A stretch of 64,000 bases of DNA from Pseudomonas sp. TH41 (lineage in GTDB: Bacteria; Pseudomonadota; Gammaproteobacteria; Pseudomonadales; Pseudomonadaceae), in assembly GCF_016650695.1 (NCBI RefSeq), contig NZ_JAEKFH010000003.1, positions 1,446,001 through 1,510,000 of the forward strand. The letters run 5' to 3'. Under the pieces are notes generated by a model that was given only the letters and a program-made list of their open reading frames with translations, did not search any database and had not been told where the DNA came from. Shown in pieces: positions 9,951 through 19,191 of the stretch; within the stretch, counting starts at the first letter, position 1; the number at the start of each line of letters is the position of its first letter. A program made the position numbers and the translations under genes.

Positions 9951-10844
9951 TCACTGCATCCACGGCGGAGGCGGTTCTTCGGTTTTGTTCGGTGGCGCAT
10001 CATCCGCCGCCCGAACGGCTTGCTTACGCTCTTCATCAAGGCGTGCAGCCTCGATCTCGCGCATGATCCCGCCAACGTCGGCCAACTCTTCCGGCTCGTC
10101 GAACTCGCCGGTCAGCACGCTGGCCGGGTGCAAGGTGCCGGCTTCGTACAAGGCCCACATTTCCTTGGCGTACTTGGTCTTTTTCAACTCCGGGGCAAAG
10201 CGCCCGAAGTAGGAGGCCATGTTGCCCACGTCCCGCTCCAGCATGTTGAACGCGTGGTTGTTGCCCGCCGCATCCACCGCCTGAGGCAAGTCGATGATGA
10301 CCGGGCCGTCCGGGGTCAACAGCACGTTGAACTCCGACAGGTCACCGTGCACCAGACCGGTACACAACATCAGCACGATCTGCGAAATCAGGAACGCGTG
10401 ATATTCGCGCGCCTGGTCCGGCTCCAGCACCACGTCGTTCAGACGCGGCGCGGCATCGCCGTATTCATCGGCCACCAGTTCCATCAGCAGTACGCCTTCG
10501 AGGAAGTCATACGGCTTGGGCACCCGCACACCGGCACCGGCCAGACGGAACAACGCCGCCACTTCGGCGTTCTGCCAGGCGTCTTCGGTTTCTTTCTTGC
10601 CGAACTTGGAGCCCTTGGCCATCGCCCGAGCCTGACGGCTGTTGCGCACCTTGCGGCCTTCCTGATACTCGGCCGCCTGACGGAAACTGCGTTTATTCGC
10701 CTCCTTGTAGACCTTCGCGCAACGTAACTCGTTGCCGCAGCGCACCACATAAACAGCTGCTTCTTTACCACTCATGAGTGGGCGCAGCACCTCGTCGACC
10801 AGACCGTCCTCGATCAGGGGTTCAATGCGTTTTGGAGTCTTCAT
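9951..10844 (-). CDS. RIO-family protein kinase
   Basis: A 297-aa atypical serine kinase or ATPase of the RIO1 type. Nucleotide-loop Lys is K44 in RCAKVYK, the catalytic loop is HGDLSEFN at 166-173 with D168 and N173, and the metal-binding Asp is D185 in IIDLPQAVD. The C-terminal 30 residues are charged and proline-rich. RIO kinases act in ribosome maturation in archaea and eukaryotes; the bacterial role is poorly known. It is a single gene, and its ATG at 10844 starts the family-typical MKTPKRIEPLIEDGLVDEV. Confidence 0.88.
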   Translation of the reverse strand: MKTPKRIEPLIEDGLVDEVLRPLMSGKEAAVYVVRCGNELRCAKVYKEANKRSFRQAAEYQEGRKVRNSRQARAMAKGSKFGKKETEDAWQNAEVAALFRLAGAGVRVPKPYDFLEGVLLMELVADEYGDAAPRLNDVVLEPDQAREYHAFLISQIVLMLCTGLVHGDLSEFNVLLTPDGPVIIDLPQAVDAAGNNHAFNMLERDVGNMASYFGRFAPELKKTKYAKEMWALYEAGTLHPASVLTGEFDEPEELADVGGIMREIEAARLDEERKQAVRAADDAPPNKTEEPPPPWMQ

Positions 10845-11289
10845 CAGCTTTTATTGTGGGTCCTTTATTACCAAACACGCGAAAGTCATTCGTTATACGG
10901 CAATCCTCTCATTCGGGGGAGGGGTTGCCGACCTATGAACGTCAGGATGCGCACAATATGCCGAATTAATCGGTCAACCGCCGCCGGTCGTCATCGACCG
11001 CCCAAGATCATAGCTGAGCCTGCGCCACTTGTTCACGACGGGTTATGCGGGCATTGGCGACAGCAGCTGACACCCTAATTCATACCCTTCGTAGGATATT
11101 TCTCAATTGGCCTAAATTTTCGCCACCGACAGCCGAAGTCCTCAGTGACAAACTGATTTGTCCGACAATCGTCCCGACAGCAATAACGATGGCGCACCAA
11201 GGACTCCGGTGATCACAAACGTTTACGGCTGCCAATAATCCGCGAGTCATCTGCACTGCGTGGGCCTACAACAAAAATCTGGAGCGCGG
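10845..11289. other. 445-base intergenic region upstream of the chemoreceptor
   Basis: This divergent gap holds the promoter of the RIO kinase gene near 10850-10980 and a sigma-28 promoter at 11113-11139 for the chemoreceptor. No credible ORF is present. The stem TCCTCTCATTCGGGGGAGG near 10902-10920 is weak. Nothing else stands out. Confidence 0.5.
11113..11139 (+). promoter_or_regulatory. Sigma-28 (FliA) promoter of the chemoreceptor
   Basis: TAAATTTT, an 11-base spacer, then GCCGAAGT matches the flagellar sigma factor consensus TAAAGTTT-N11-GCCGATAA at 13 of 16 positions. Chemoreceptor genes are standard FliA targets. The leader before the ATG would be about 145 bases. Confidence 0.65.
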
Positions 11290-13236
11290 ATGAACATCAA
11301 ACAGAAGTTGACATGGGCGTTTGCAATCATCGCCTGCTTACCGGTGGTGCTGGTTGCCACCCTCGTTGTGCTGAACTTGCGCAGTGATGCCAAGGACGGG
11401 TTCGTCGACGGCAGTGGTCGCGAAATCCGCCAGGTCAGCAATGCCATGCAGCTGTTTTTCGATGGCATTAGCCAGAACGTCGATTACCTGGCGAGCCAAC
11501 CGGTGATCAAGAACTCCGACGACAGCCTTAAAACCTACATGGCCGCCAACGCCGAGAGCATTCCTCAGGGCGAGATGGACAAAAAGGTCTTCACCCTCCT
11601 GCAGGACCTGGGCAGCAGCCACCCGTCCTACGCCTATGCCATTCTCGGCACGGCGGCGGGCGGTTATGTGTCATGGCCCGACGATGCCAAGCTGAGCAAC
11701 TACGACCCGCGCCAGCGCCCTTGGTACAAGGCTGCCCAGGCCAAACCGGGCAAGCCGTTTCGCACCGAGGCTTACTATTGGGCCCAGGATGACTCGACTT
11801 ACGTCAGTACCGTGCGCACCATCGACAACAAACTGGGCACCAATGGCGGCGTGGTCAGCATCGACGTGACGCTCAAGCAGCTCACCGAAATCGTCAAACA
11901 GATCAAGCTCGGTGAATCCGGCTACCTGATGCTGCTGGAAAATACCGGCACCGTGCTGGTGGATCCGAAGCAACCGGAACACAACTTCAAAGCAATGAGC
12001 AGCCTCGGCGAGGGCTACGCGCAACTGGCCAAGGCCGGCAAAGGGTTGGTGGAAGTCGAGCTGAACGGCGAGCGTTACATGGCCAACGTCTGGCCGTCGG
12101 AGCAACTGGGCTGGACCTTCATTGGCCTGATCAAACAGACCGACGTGATGAGCTCCGCCACTCAGCTGACCTGGCTGATCGCAATCATCGCCGCCGTGCT
12201 GGCCGTGTTGTTTGCTCTTGTCGGCGCCAGCTTCGCCAACTTCATCGTACGGCCGATCCGCAGCGTGGCCAGCGGCCTGGAAGGTATTGCCCAGGGCGAA
12301 GGCGACCTGACCAAGAACCTGCAAATCCGTGGCAGTGACGAAACCGCGCAATTGGCCAACTGGTTCAACCAGTTCCTGGCGGCGATTCGCAACCTGATCC
12401 AGAACATCGGCGGCGCGGCGACCAAGATCCTCGCGACCTCCAAGAGCTCGACTCAGGTCTCCAGCGACATGGCCGAAGCGGCCGGGCGCCAGCGTGAGGC
12501 GGTGGACATGGTGTCCACGGCGTTCCACGAAATGGTCGCGACCGCCAACGAAGTCGCACGGTCTTGCAGCCAGGCCGCTGAATCGGCCGACAGTGGCCAG
12601 CGTCAGGCCCGCGAAGGTCAGCAGCAGATTGATGCGGCAGTGACCAGCGTCGATCGCTTGAGTCAGGAAATCGAACAGTCCGCCCAGTCGATGCAGCAGC
12701 TTGAGCGGGATAGTAACGACATTCAGTCAATCCTCGGGACCATTCGCTCGATTGCCGAGCAAACCAACCTGCTGGCGCTGAACGCAGCCATTGAAGCAGC
12801 GCGGGCCGGAGAACAAGGTCGCGGGTTTGCGGTGGTGGCCGATGAAGTCCGGGCGCTGGCCAAACGCACGGCCGATTCCACGGCAGAAATCGACGGGCTG
12901 CTGGGCAACCTTGCCAAGCGCACCAGTCAGGTCACGCATCAGATGCACGCGAGCCTGGAAGTGTCGCAGCAGTCGGTGACGCGTATCGGTGAAGCGCGCA
13001 GCAGTTTCGGGCTGATTCGTGAGTCGGTGGACGTGATCCGTGACATGAACACCCAGATCGCCACGGCGGCGGAACAGCAGCATCAGGTGGCCGAAGACAT
13101 CAATCGGCACATCAGCCAGATTCATGGCGATGCGCAGTTGGTGGCGGAACTGGCGAACTCGGCGCGGCTGGATTCGCAGAGTCTGGCGGGGCTGTCGAAT
13201 GAGCTGGACGGGTTGGTTCGCCGCTTTAGAACCTGA
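11290..13236 (+). CDS. Methyl-accepting chemotaxis protein with dCACHE sensor
   Basis: Inner-membrane chemoreceptor of 648 aa. TM1 is at about residues 8-30, a periplasmic double-CACHE domain at 35-275, TM2 at about 290-315, then HAMP and a cytoplasmic signalling domain with the hairpin tip [29 protein letters not shown] in the membrane-distal CACHE module resembles the ligand pocket of amino-acid chemoreceptors such as PctA, and a downstream SIDVTL Asp is present. The following EAYYW lacks the Asp I recall from the amino-acid signature, so the ligand is uncertain. The start at 11290 has GGAGCG upstream. It is expected to be sigma-28 controlled. Confidence 0.92.
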   Translation: MNIKQKLTWAFAIIACLPVVLVATLVVLNLRSDAKDGFVDGSGREIRQVSNAMQLFFDGISQNVDYLASQPVIKNSDDSLKTYMAANAESIPQGEMDKKVFTLLQDLGSSHPSYAYAILGTAAGGYVSWPDDAKLSNYDPRQRPWYKAAQAKPGKPFRTEAYYWAQDDSTYVSTVRTIDNKLGTNGGVVSIDVTLKQLTEIVKQIKLGESGYLMLLENTGTVLVDPKQPEHNFKAMSSLGEGYAQLAKAGKGLVEVELNGERYMANVWPSEQLGWTFIGLIKQTDVMSSATQLTWLIAIIAAVLAVLFALVGASFANFIVRPIRSVASGLEGIAQGEGDLTKNLQIRGSDETAQLANWFNQFLAAIRNLIQNIGGAATKILATSKSSTQVSSDMAEAAGRQREAVDMVSTAFHEMVATANEVARSCSQAAESADSGQRQAREGQQQIDAAVTSVDRLSQEIEQSAQSMQQLERDSNDIQSILGTIRSIAEQTNLLALNAAIEAARAGEQGRGFAVVADEVRALAKRTADSTAEIDGLLGNLAKRTSQVTHQMHASLEVSQQSVTRIGEARSSFGLIRESVDVIRDMNTQIATAAEQQHQVAEDINRHISQIHGDAQLVAELANSARLDSQSLAGLSNELDGLVRRFRT

Positions 13237-13259
13237 TCCTGAACACACCGCAGATCAAA

Positions 13260-13349
13260 TGTGGGAGCGGGCTTGCTCGCGAAAGCTATATGCCAGTCGA
13301 CATCATCGTTGACTGACACGCCGCCTTCGCGAGCAAGCCCGCTCCCACA
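13260..13349. repeat. REPIN (family A)
   Basis: Inverted TGTGGGAGCGGGCTTGCTCGC arms between the convergent chemoreceptor and AraC-type genes. Confidence 0.9.
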
Positions 13350-13363
13350 CTGGATCTGCGGTG

Positions 13364-14155
13364 TTACTGCTTGAACAGCTCGCCGGGGGTAAACCCAAAC
13401 AACCCCTTGAACGCCGCAATAAACGCCGACGTCGAATCGTAACCACAAGACAACGCCGCATTCGTCACACTGTCCCCCTCCTCCAGCAAACTCAACGACG
13501 ACAGCAACCGCATGCGCTGGCGCCACCCTCGAAAGCTCAATCCGGTTTCGCGCTGAAACAATCGCATCAGCGTCTTCTCTGACATCCCCAACTGCTCGGC
13601 CCATTCCTGCAAGGTCACGTGGCGCTCAGGGCTTTCGATCAGCTCATTGCACAACCCCAGCAATCGCTGATGCCGAGGCAACGGTAGCGAAAAACCGACC
13701 TCCGGCAGATGTGCCAACTGGTCCAGCAGCACATTCACCAGCCGGGCTTCCTGACTGTCACCCTGTGGATACTCCACCGGTAGCAGGCAAAAACTCTTGA
13801 TCAGCTCCCGGGCCAGGGGCGTCACTTCCAGCACTCGGCAACGGCCGTCCGCCCACTCACAGTCTTCCCGGCGCACATAGAGGCTGCGCATCTCGGCGCG
13901 CATCGAGGTCACGACCTGGTGTTCAAGGTCCGCCGGAATCCAGATCCCCCACTGTGGTGGCGCAAAGAAACTGCCCTCGGCCGTGTGCACGCCGAGAACA
14001 CCGCTGATGGCGTAGGAAAACTGCACCCAATCGTGGCGATGAGGCGGCGTCCACGAACCGGCATTCAGGCTTTCCGCCCGCGCGAACAGCGGACGCGGCA
14101 ACGCCGTCAGGGTCGGAATGGTCCGTTCGAGGGAAAGTTGTCCGTTAGACGTCAT
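13364..14155 (-). CDS. AraC-family transcriptional regulator with cupin domain
   Basis: A 263-aa regulator. The N-terminal cupin-like sensor (residues 15-110) includes PPHRHDWVQFSYAISG. Two HTH motifs follow in the C-terminal 100 residues (LQEWAEQLGMSEKTLMRLFQ and DSVTNAALSCGYDSTSAFIA). It resembles NimR/YeaM-type regulators that usually control a neighbouring efflux gene, but none is adjacent here. The nearest upstream gene is the thiolase on the same strand, separated by a REPIN. Target and ligand are unknown. Confidence 0.85.
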   Translation of the reverse strand: MTSNGQLSLERTIPTLTALPRPLFARAESLNAGSWTPPHRHDWVQFSYAISGVLGVHTAEGSFFAPPQWGIWIPADLEHQVVTSMRAEMRSLYVRREDCEWADGRCRVLEVTPLARELIKSFCLLPVEYPQGDSQEARLVNVLLDQLAHLPEVGFSLPLPRHQRLLGLCNELIESPERHVTLQEWAEQLGMSEKTLMRLFQRETGLSFRGWRQRMRLLSSLSLLEEGDSVTNAALSCGYDSTSAFIAAFKGLFGFTPGELFKQ

Positions 14156-14234
14156 TGATGAGCCTTATGTCGCAAGGTGGCTAATGAGGCCGACGTTAGG
14201 CTATGCGCAATATCTATTCAATCTCGGAGATCCC

Positions 14235-14317
14235 TGTAGGAGCGAGCTTGCTCGCGATGGTGTATCAGCTGAATAGGTGTCGACTGACACACCTTCGCGA
14301 GCAAGCTCGCTCCTACA
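14235..14317. repeat. REPIN (family A)
   Basis: TGTAGGAGCGAGCTTGCTCGC arms in inverted order, between the thiolase stop and the AraC-type gene start. Confidence 0.9.
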
Positions 14318-14343
14318 GGTTTTCGGTCCATCCAATGACATCT

Positions 14344-15621
14344 TCAGCGCTCGATGATTGCGGTGACGCCCTGACCGCCGGCGGCGCAGATCGAAATCAA
14401 ACCCCGCCCCTTCCCCGCCGCGTCGAGCAGCTTCGCCAGGTTGGCGACGATGCGCCCGCCCGTGGCGGCAAACGGATGCCCGGCCGCCAGCGAGCTGCCT
14501 TTGACGTTGAGGCGGCTGCGGTCGATGGAACCCAGCGGGGCGTCGAGACCCAGGCGGGTTTTGCAATAGTGCGGATCCTCCCAGGCCTTCAGCGTGCAGA
14601 GCACCTGCGCGGCGAAGGCTTCGTGGATTTCGTAGTAATCGAAGTCCTGCAAGGTCAGGCCATTGCGCGCCAGCAACCGCGGCACGGCATACACCGGCGC
14701 CATCAATAGCCCTTCGGCGCCGTGGACGAAATCCACCGCCGCCGCTTCGCCGTCGCGCCAGTAGGCCAGGATCGGCAAGCCACGTTCTTTCGCCCACTCC
14801 TCACTACCCAGCAGCACCAGCGACGCGCCGTCAGTGAGCGGCGTGGAGTTGCCCGCCGTCAGCGTGCCCTTGGCACTTTTCTCGAAGGCCGGTTTCAGCG
14901 AGGCGAGTTTTTCCAGGGTCAGGTCCGGGCGCAGATTGTTATCGCGGGTCAGGCCGAGGAACGGTGTTATCAGGTCGTTATGCCAGCCTTCGGTGTAAGA
15001 GGCCGCCAGTTTTTGGTGACTCTCCAGCGCCAACTGATCTTGCGCGTCTCGCGGGATGCTCCAGGTCTGCGCCATCAACTCGCAGTGCTGGCCCATCGAC
15101 AAACCGGTGCGAGGTTCGCCGTTGCGTGGAAATTCGGGGACCAGATGACGTGGGCGTAGCTGCAAAAAGGTCTTCAGTTTATCGGGCGTGGTCTTGGCGC
15201 GGTTGGCTTGCAGGAGGATTTGCCGCAGGCCTTCGTTGATGCCGATGGGCGCGTCGGACGTGGTGTCGACGCCGCCAGCGATGCCGCAGTCGATTTGGCC
15301 GAGGGCGATTTTATTTGCCACCAGTAACGTCGCTTCCAGACCGGTGCCGCATGCTTGCTGAATGTCATAGGCCGGGGTGGTCGGCGACAGCCGCGAGCCG
15401 AGCACGCATTCGCGCGTCAGGTTGAAATCCCGGGAATGCTTGAGCACCGCCCCCGCCGCCACTTCGCCCATGCGTAAACCGTGCAGGTTGAAACGCTCGA
15501 TCAAGCCTTCGAGCGCTGCCGTGAGCATCGCCTGGTTACTGGCGGTGGCGTATGGCCCGTTGGAACGGGCGAAGGGGATCCGGTTTCCGCCGATAATCGC
15601 GACGCGGCGCAGCTGAGTCAT
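14344..15621 (-). CDS. Acetyl-CoA C-acetyltransferase (FadI-like thiolase)
   Basis: A 425-aa thiolase catalysing cleavage or condensation of acyl-CoA in the cytosol. The nucleophilic Cys is in IQQACGTGLEATL, the second-half GH motif is SSLAAGHPFAATGGRI, and the C-terminal CAAGGQGVTAIIE carries the second catalytic Cys. I place the start at 15621, where AGGAG stands eight bases upstream of MTQLRRVAIIGG; the frame stays open eight codons further. It is divergent from the FabG-like and MaoC-like genes, so the three probably form one fatty-acid or hydroxyalkanoate-type pathway. Chain-length preference cannot be read from the sequence. Confidence 0.9.
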   Translation of the reverse strand: MTQLRRVAIIGGNRIPFARSNGPYATASNQAMLTAALEGLIERFNLHGLRMGEVAAGAVLKHSRDFNLTRECVLGSRLSPTTPAYDIQQACGTGLEATLLVANKIALGQIDCGIAGGVDTTSDAPIGINEGLRQILLQANRAKTTPDKLKTFLQLRPRHLVPEFPRNGEPRTGLSMGQHCELMAQTWSIPRDAQDQLALESHQKLAASYTEGWHNDLITPFLGLTRDNNLRPDLTLEKLASLKPAFEKSAKGTLTAGNSTPLTDGASLVLLGSEEWAKERGLPILAYWRDGEAAAVDFVHGAEGLLMAPVYAVPRLLARNGLTLQDFDYYEIHEAFAAQVLCTLKAWEDPHYCKTRLGLDAPLGSIDRSRLNVKGSSLAAGHPFAATGGRIVANLAKLLDAAGKGRGLISICAAGGQGVTAIIER

Positions 15622-15663
15622 GAAAAACTCCTGATGAAAATCCAAATGCAGACACCAATCCCT

Positions 15664-15743
15664 TGTAGGAGCGAGCTTGCTCGCGATGGTGTGTCAGTCG
15701 ACATCAGTGCAGCTGACACACCATCGCGAGCCTCGCTCCTACA
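15664..15743. repeat. REPIN (family A), right arm with 3-base deletion
   Basis: The left arm is canonical (GTAGGAGCGAGCTTGCTCGC). The right arm reads GCGAGCCTCGCTCCTAC and lacks the AAG found in the other copies. It lies in the divergent gap between the thiolase and FabG-like genes. Confidence 0.88.
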
Positions 15744-15833
15744 ATGTTTTAGCGTAGGCCTTATCTTGTGGATCGAACGACTGATCGCCATTCGTGGTCC
15801 ACACTTTGAACCTCAGCTGCTGGAGCGCGTTCC

Positions 15834-17186
15834 ATGTCTGACCGTTATATCGACTTCGCCAATTCGTCCATCGGCCATCGTTTGGTCGGGGCCCTGGGGC
15901 TGCCGTCGCCGGAACGGCTGGAGCGCTGGCAAGCAGGCCGGCTGCGCCCGGTCGAAGGGGCGCTGTTGATTGGCGGTGGCCCGCTGGCGGAAAAAGTCGG
16001 CGCCTTCGCCAACCGCCTGACCGACGCGATTTACAGCTACGGCATCGAACCGTCACTGACCACCGCGTGGATTCCCGGCCATGGCCCCAGACTCAAAGCC
16101 GTGGTGTTCGACGCCAGTCATTTGGTGCAGACCGATCAGCTCAAACAACTGCGCGAATTCTTCCAGCCACTGATGAAAAACCTCGATCACAGTGCGCACC
16201 TGGTGATTCTCGGGCGCGCGCCGCAGACCTTGAGTGATCCGTTTGCCGCCAGCGTTCAACGCGCCATCGAAGGTTTCAGCCGGTCACTGGCCAAGGAATT
16301 GCGCATTGGCGGCACCTTGCAGTTGATCCATGTCGACGAAGGGGCCGAGGATCAACTGGAGGGCCCGCTGCGATTTTTCCTCTCGCCGAAAAGTGCGTTC
16401 GTGTCCGGGCAAGTGATTCGCCTGACCGCCTGCAACACGCAAGTGACGGACTGGACTCGCCCGCTGTCCGGTCGCACAGCGCTGGTCACCGGCGCAGCAC
16501 GCGGCATCGGTGCCTCCATCGCAGAAACCCTGGCCCGTGACGGCGCGCAAGTCATCCTGCTCGACGTACCACCGGCCAAGACCGATCTCGAAGCCCTCGC
16601 CGCACGCCTTGGCGGACGCAGCATCACCCTGGACATTTGCGCCGAGGACGCCGCCGCACAGTTAGTCGAACAGTTGCCCGACGGCGTCGACATCGTGGTC
16701 CATAACGCGGGCATCACCCGCGACAAAACCCTGGCCAACATGACCCCGGAATTCTGGGACGCCGTGCTCGCGGTCAACCTCAATGCGCCACAAGTGCTGA
16801 CCAAGGCTCTGCTCGACAGCGGCACCTTGCACGACAACGGCCGAGTGATTCTGTTGGCCTCGATCAGCGGCATCGCCGGCAATCGCGGGCAAACCAATTA
16901 CGCGGCGAGCAAGGCCGGATTGATCGGCCTGGCCCAGGCCTGGGCGCCGCGGCTGAATGAGCGCGGCATCAGCATTAACGCAGTGGCGCCGGGGTTTATC
17001 GAAACCCAGATGACCGCGCACATTCCCTTCGCGCTGCGCGAAGCCGGTAGGCGCATGAGTTCGTTGGGCCAGGGTGGCCTGCCGCAAGACGTCGCCGAAG
17101 CCGTCGCGTGGCTGGCTCAACCGGGGACCGGCGCGTTTACCGGACAGGCACTGCGAGTGTGCGGGCAAAGTGTTTTGGGAGCGTAG
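15834..17186 (+). CDS. High-molecular-weight 3-oxoacyl-ACP/CoA reductase (FabG4-like SDR)
   Basis: A 450-aa reductase, longer than classical FabG (about 245 aa), with a degenerate N-terminal flavodoxin-like Rossmann domain (about 1-205) and a C-terminal active SDR domain. The SDR motifs are TGAARGIG, the NAG of VHNAGITRD, and the catalytic Ser/Tyr/Lys in SISGIAGNRGQTNYAASKAG. It is expected to reduce 3-oxoacyl thioesters with NAD(P)H. The MaoC-like gene starts three bases after its stop, suggesting reduction followed by dehydration. The pairing with a thiolase is typical of FabG4 loci. Confidence 0.9.
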   Translation: MSDRYIDFANSSIGHRLVGALGLPSPERLERWQAGRLRPVEGALLIGGGPLAEKVGAFANRLTDAIYSYGIEPSLTTAWIPGHGPRLKAVVFDASHLVQTDQLKQLREFFQPLMKNLDHSAHLVILGRAPQTLSDPFAASVQRAIEGFSRSLAKELRIGGTLQLIHVDEGAEDQLEGPLRFFLSPKSAFVSGQVIRLTACNTQVTDWTRPLSGRTALVTGAARGIGASIAETLARDGAQVILLDVPPAKTDLEALAARLGGRSITLDICAEDAAAQLVEQLPDGVDIVVHNAGITRDKTLANMTPEFWDAVLAVNLNAPQVLTKALLDSGTLHDNGRVILLASISGIAGNRGQTNYAASKAGLIGLAQAWAPRLNERGISINAVAPGFIETQMTAHIPFALREAGRRMSSLGQGGLPQDVAEAVAWLAQPGTGAFTGQALRVCGQSVLGA

Positions 17187-17188
17187 AC

Positions 17189-18043
17189 ATGATCATCGAC
17201 TGGCACACTCTCAACCATGAACCGAGCCTGACGGGACTGTATCTCCGGGCCGCGACGCGACGGAAAATCACCGGCACTGCCCTGCCCGATTCAGGTTTGC
17301 GCTGCTGGGTCGATGTCAATCCGAAGCGGCTGGCGGCGTATCGCGCCGTCTGTGGTTTTACCGACAATGGATTTTTGCCACCAACGTACCCACACGTCAT
17401 CGCGTTTGCCCTGCAGATGCAATTACTCACGGCGAAGGAATTTCCGTTTCCGCTGCTGGGCCTGATTCACCTGAGCAATCGCATCCGTGTCTTGCGGCCG
17501 ATGGGCGGCGTGGGGCGTGTACGGGTCAGCGTGCAAGTGCAGAACTTGCAACCTCATGCGAAGGGGGCGACGTTCGACCTGGTGACCACGCTCGATGATC
17601 AGTTGGGCGCACTGTGGGAGGCCGAGAGTCAGATGCTGTGTCGCGGCGTCAAACTCGACGGGGACGCTGTCGAGGATGTTATGGCGTCGACCCTGTCGCT
17701 GATCGAAGTGGCGCGATGGAAAGCGCCAGCGGACATTGGCCGGCAATATGCCAAGGTTTCCGGCGACTACAACCCGATTCACTTGAGTGCCGCCAGCGCC
17801 AAACTCTTCGGCTTCCCGAGGGCCATCGCCCATGGGTTGTGGAACAAGGCGCGGACGCTGGCGGCGCTCGCCGATCACCTGCCCACGGCGAATGTCGAGA
17901 TGGCGGTGCAGTTCAGGAAACCGGTGCGGTTACCCAGCGAAGTGACCTTGCTGGCCAGCGCGGCAGGTTCCAGTGGGGATTTTCAGTTGGTGGGTGCGGG
18001 GGATCTTGAGCATATGGTCGGGCATTGGCGGCCGGTTGCCTGA
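17189..18043 (+). CDS. MaoC-like (R)-hydroxyacyl dehydratase
   Basis: A 284-aa hot-dog-fold protein. The catalytic hydratase-2 motif lies in the C-terminal half (SGDYNPIHLSAASAKLFGFP, followed by AIAHGLW), giving the Asp and His of the active site. The N-terminal half is a second, non-catalytic hot-dog domain. It probably dehydrates 3-hydroxyacyl-CoA or -ACP made by the FabG-like enzyme. The ATG at 17189 follows that gene's TAG by two bases with GGGAG upstream, so the two are co-transcribed. The frame opens earlier at 17108 but would overlap the upstream gene. Confidence 0.88.
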   Translation: MIIDWHTLNHEPSLTGLYLRAATRRKITGTALPDSGLRCWVDVNPKRLAAYRAVCGFTDNGFLPPTYPHVIAFALQMQLLTAKEFPFPLLGLIHLSNRIRVLRPMGGVGRVRVSVQVQNLQPHAKGATFDLVTTLDDQLGALWEAESQMLCRGVKLDGDAVEDVMASTLSLIEVARWKAPADIGRQYAKVSGDYNPIHLSAASAKLFGFPRAIAHGLWNKARTLAALADHLPTANVEMAVQFRKPVRLPSEVTLLASAAGSSGDFQLVGAGDLEHMVGHWRPVA

Positions 18044-18180
18044 CAGATCAAAGATCGCAGCTACAGGTGTACGCGTTTCCCTGTAGGAGCTGCCGAAGGC
18101 TGCGATCTTTTGATTTAGGCGACCGTAAAACCGACGAAGATCAAGATCAACAGATCGCAGCCTTCGGCAGCTCCTACAGC
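18044..18180. repeat. Family B REP sequences, three arms
   Basis: AGATCGCAGC near 18051, the inverted arm TGTAGGAGCTGCCGAAGGC at about 18080-18100, and a third arm CAGATCGCAGCCTTCGGCAG at 18151-18170. They fill the gap between the MaoC-like gene and the convergent receiver gene. Confidence 0.75.
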
Positions 18181-18184
18181 GATG

Positions 18185-18598
18185 TCACGAACGAGCCAGA
18201 TTCAACCGCGGTTGCGGAAACAAATTATTCAACGTCTCCAACAATCGCACGTGATAAATCGGTTTGCGGAACAGGTCCAGTACCTGCAATCGCAACATGT
18301 CGCTGACATCCTCCATATCCGCATGCCCCGACGTCACTATCACCGGCAAATGCTGCCGGGACGTATGCTCGCGCAATCGCTTGATCAACGACATGCCGCT
18401 CTCTTCGGGCATCCGCAAATCCGTGATCACCAACGCAATATCAGGATGGCGCGTCAGATGATGCAGCGCGAGCTTGACCGAAGTCGCCGTAAAACAACTG
18501 AAACCCTCGCCCTCCAGCAGTTCCGCCAGCTCCAGCAAAGCGTCCTCTTCATCATCAACCAGAAGTAACTGCTGGCGGAGGAGTATGGGAGAGCTCAT
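18185..18598 (-). CDS. Stand-alone response regulator receiver protein
   Basis: A 137-aa protein that is essentially one receiver domain with no output domain. LLLVDDEEDA holds the acidic pair, D60 in VITDLRMP is the phosphorylation site, VTSGHA supplies the switch Ser, and RKPI the conserved Lys. ATG at 18598 has GCAGGTG upstream; a TTG at 18613 is possible. It lies 59 bases from the flp stop, same strand, so it may be read from the flp transcript. A phospho-sink or partner of the PprA kinase is a reasonable inference, but sequence alone does not show it. Confidence 0.85.
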   Translation of the reverse strand: MSSPILLRQQLLLVDDEEDALLELAELLEGEGFSCFTATSVKLALHHLTRHPDIALVITDLRMPEESGMSLIKRLREHTSRQHLPVIVTSGHADMEDVSDMLRLQVLDLFRKPIYHVRLLETLNNLFPQPRLNLARS

Positions 18599-18657
18599 AA
18601 GCGACACCTGCAATGGATTGAGCGCTGACGTTAGAATCCGTTCTCAGCATTGGCACG

Positions 18658-18867
18658 TTATGGGTTGCCGACCAGTGCATTCGTGATTTGTAAAAAGATA
18701 GCCTTGATCGAGTTGCCCATGCCCGCACTGAGTCCAGCAATCACCACCGCAACCATCGCGGCAACAATCGCGTACTCAATACCGGACGCGCCCTCGGTGT
18801 CTTTGGCCAGGCCTTTGTAAAAAACGATTTCGGATTTGATCTTATGGACAAGCTTGGTAGCGAACAT
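18658..18867 (-). CDS. flp: Flp-type major pilin
   Basis: A 69-aa type IVb pilin precursor, the main subunit of the Tad/Flp pilus used in surface attachment. The GASGIEYAIVAAMVAVVIAG segment carries the Flp motif; the prepilin peptidase should cut before the hydrophobic helix with its Glu and Tyr at the start. The ATG at 18867 has AGGAG seven bases upstream; the longer ORF to 18960 has no support. It is divergent from the assembly genes. Loci of this type in P. aeruginosa are activated by PprB. Confidence 0.93.
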   Translation of the reverse strand: MFATKLVHKIKSEIVFYKGLAKDTEGASGIEYAIVAAMVAVVIAGLSAGMGNSIKAIFLQITNALVGNP

Positions 18868-19191
18868 GGCACTTCTCCTGGATGACAACGGGTGTTGCAC
18901 AACCGAAACATGATTCCCCTTCGCCAGCACCAGCATTGTCGGCATTCCCCGTTCCAACAACTGTAAGAAAGCATTAATACCTAAGTAGTATCGGTTTAGT
19001 TGACGTCAAGAAATCGCTACCAATCAGTAACCATTTGCTTTAACTAAATATTGTTCCACTCGCTAATGGCGTTTTGCCCTTTCTGAGCTACGGTCAAACA
19101 GCAAAACAGTTTTATGTTCATAGCTTCCTGATTAATAAGATCTCGTCGGACAGGGCGGGAGTCTTAGAGCAGCAGGAAAGGGAGAGCCGTC
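18868..19191. promoter_or_regulatory. Divergent control region of flp and the tad operon
   Basis: This 324-base AT-rich region separates flp from rcpC. It contains the inverted copies TTTAGTT at 18995-19001 and AACTAAA at 19042-19048, 40 bases apart, plausible half-sites for an activator such as PprB. No PprB consensus can be checked here. No gene is visible within it. Confidence 0.45.

Noticed and set aside
14344..18043. Complete polyhydroxyalkanoate gene cluster
   Set aside because: No PHA synthase, depolymerase or phasin gene is nearby.
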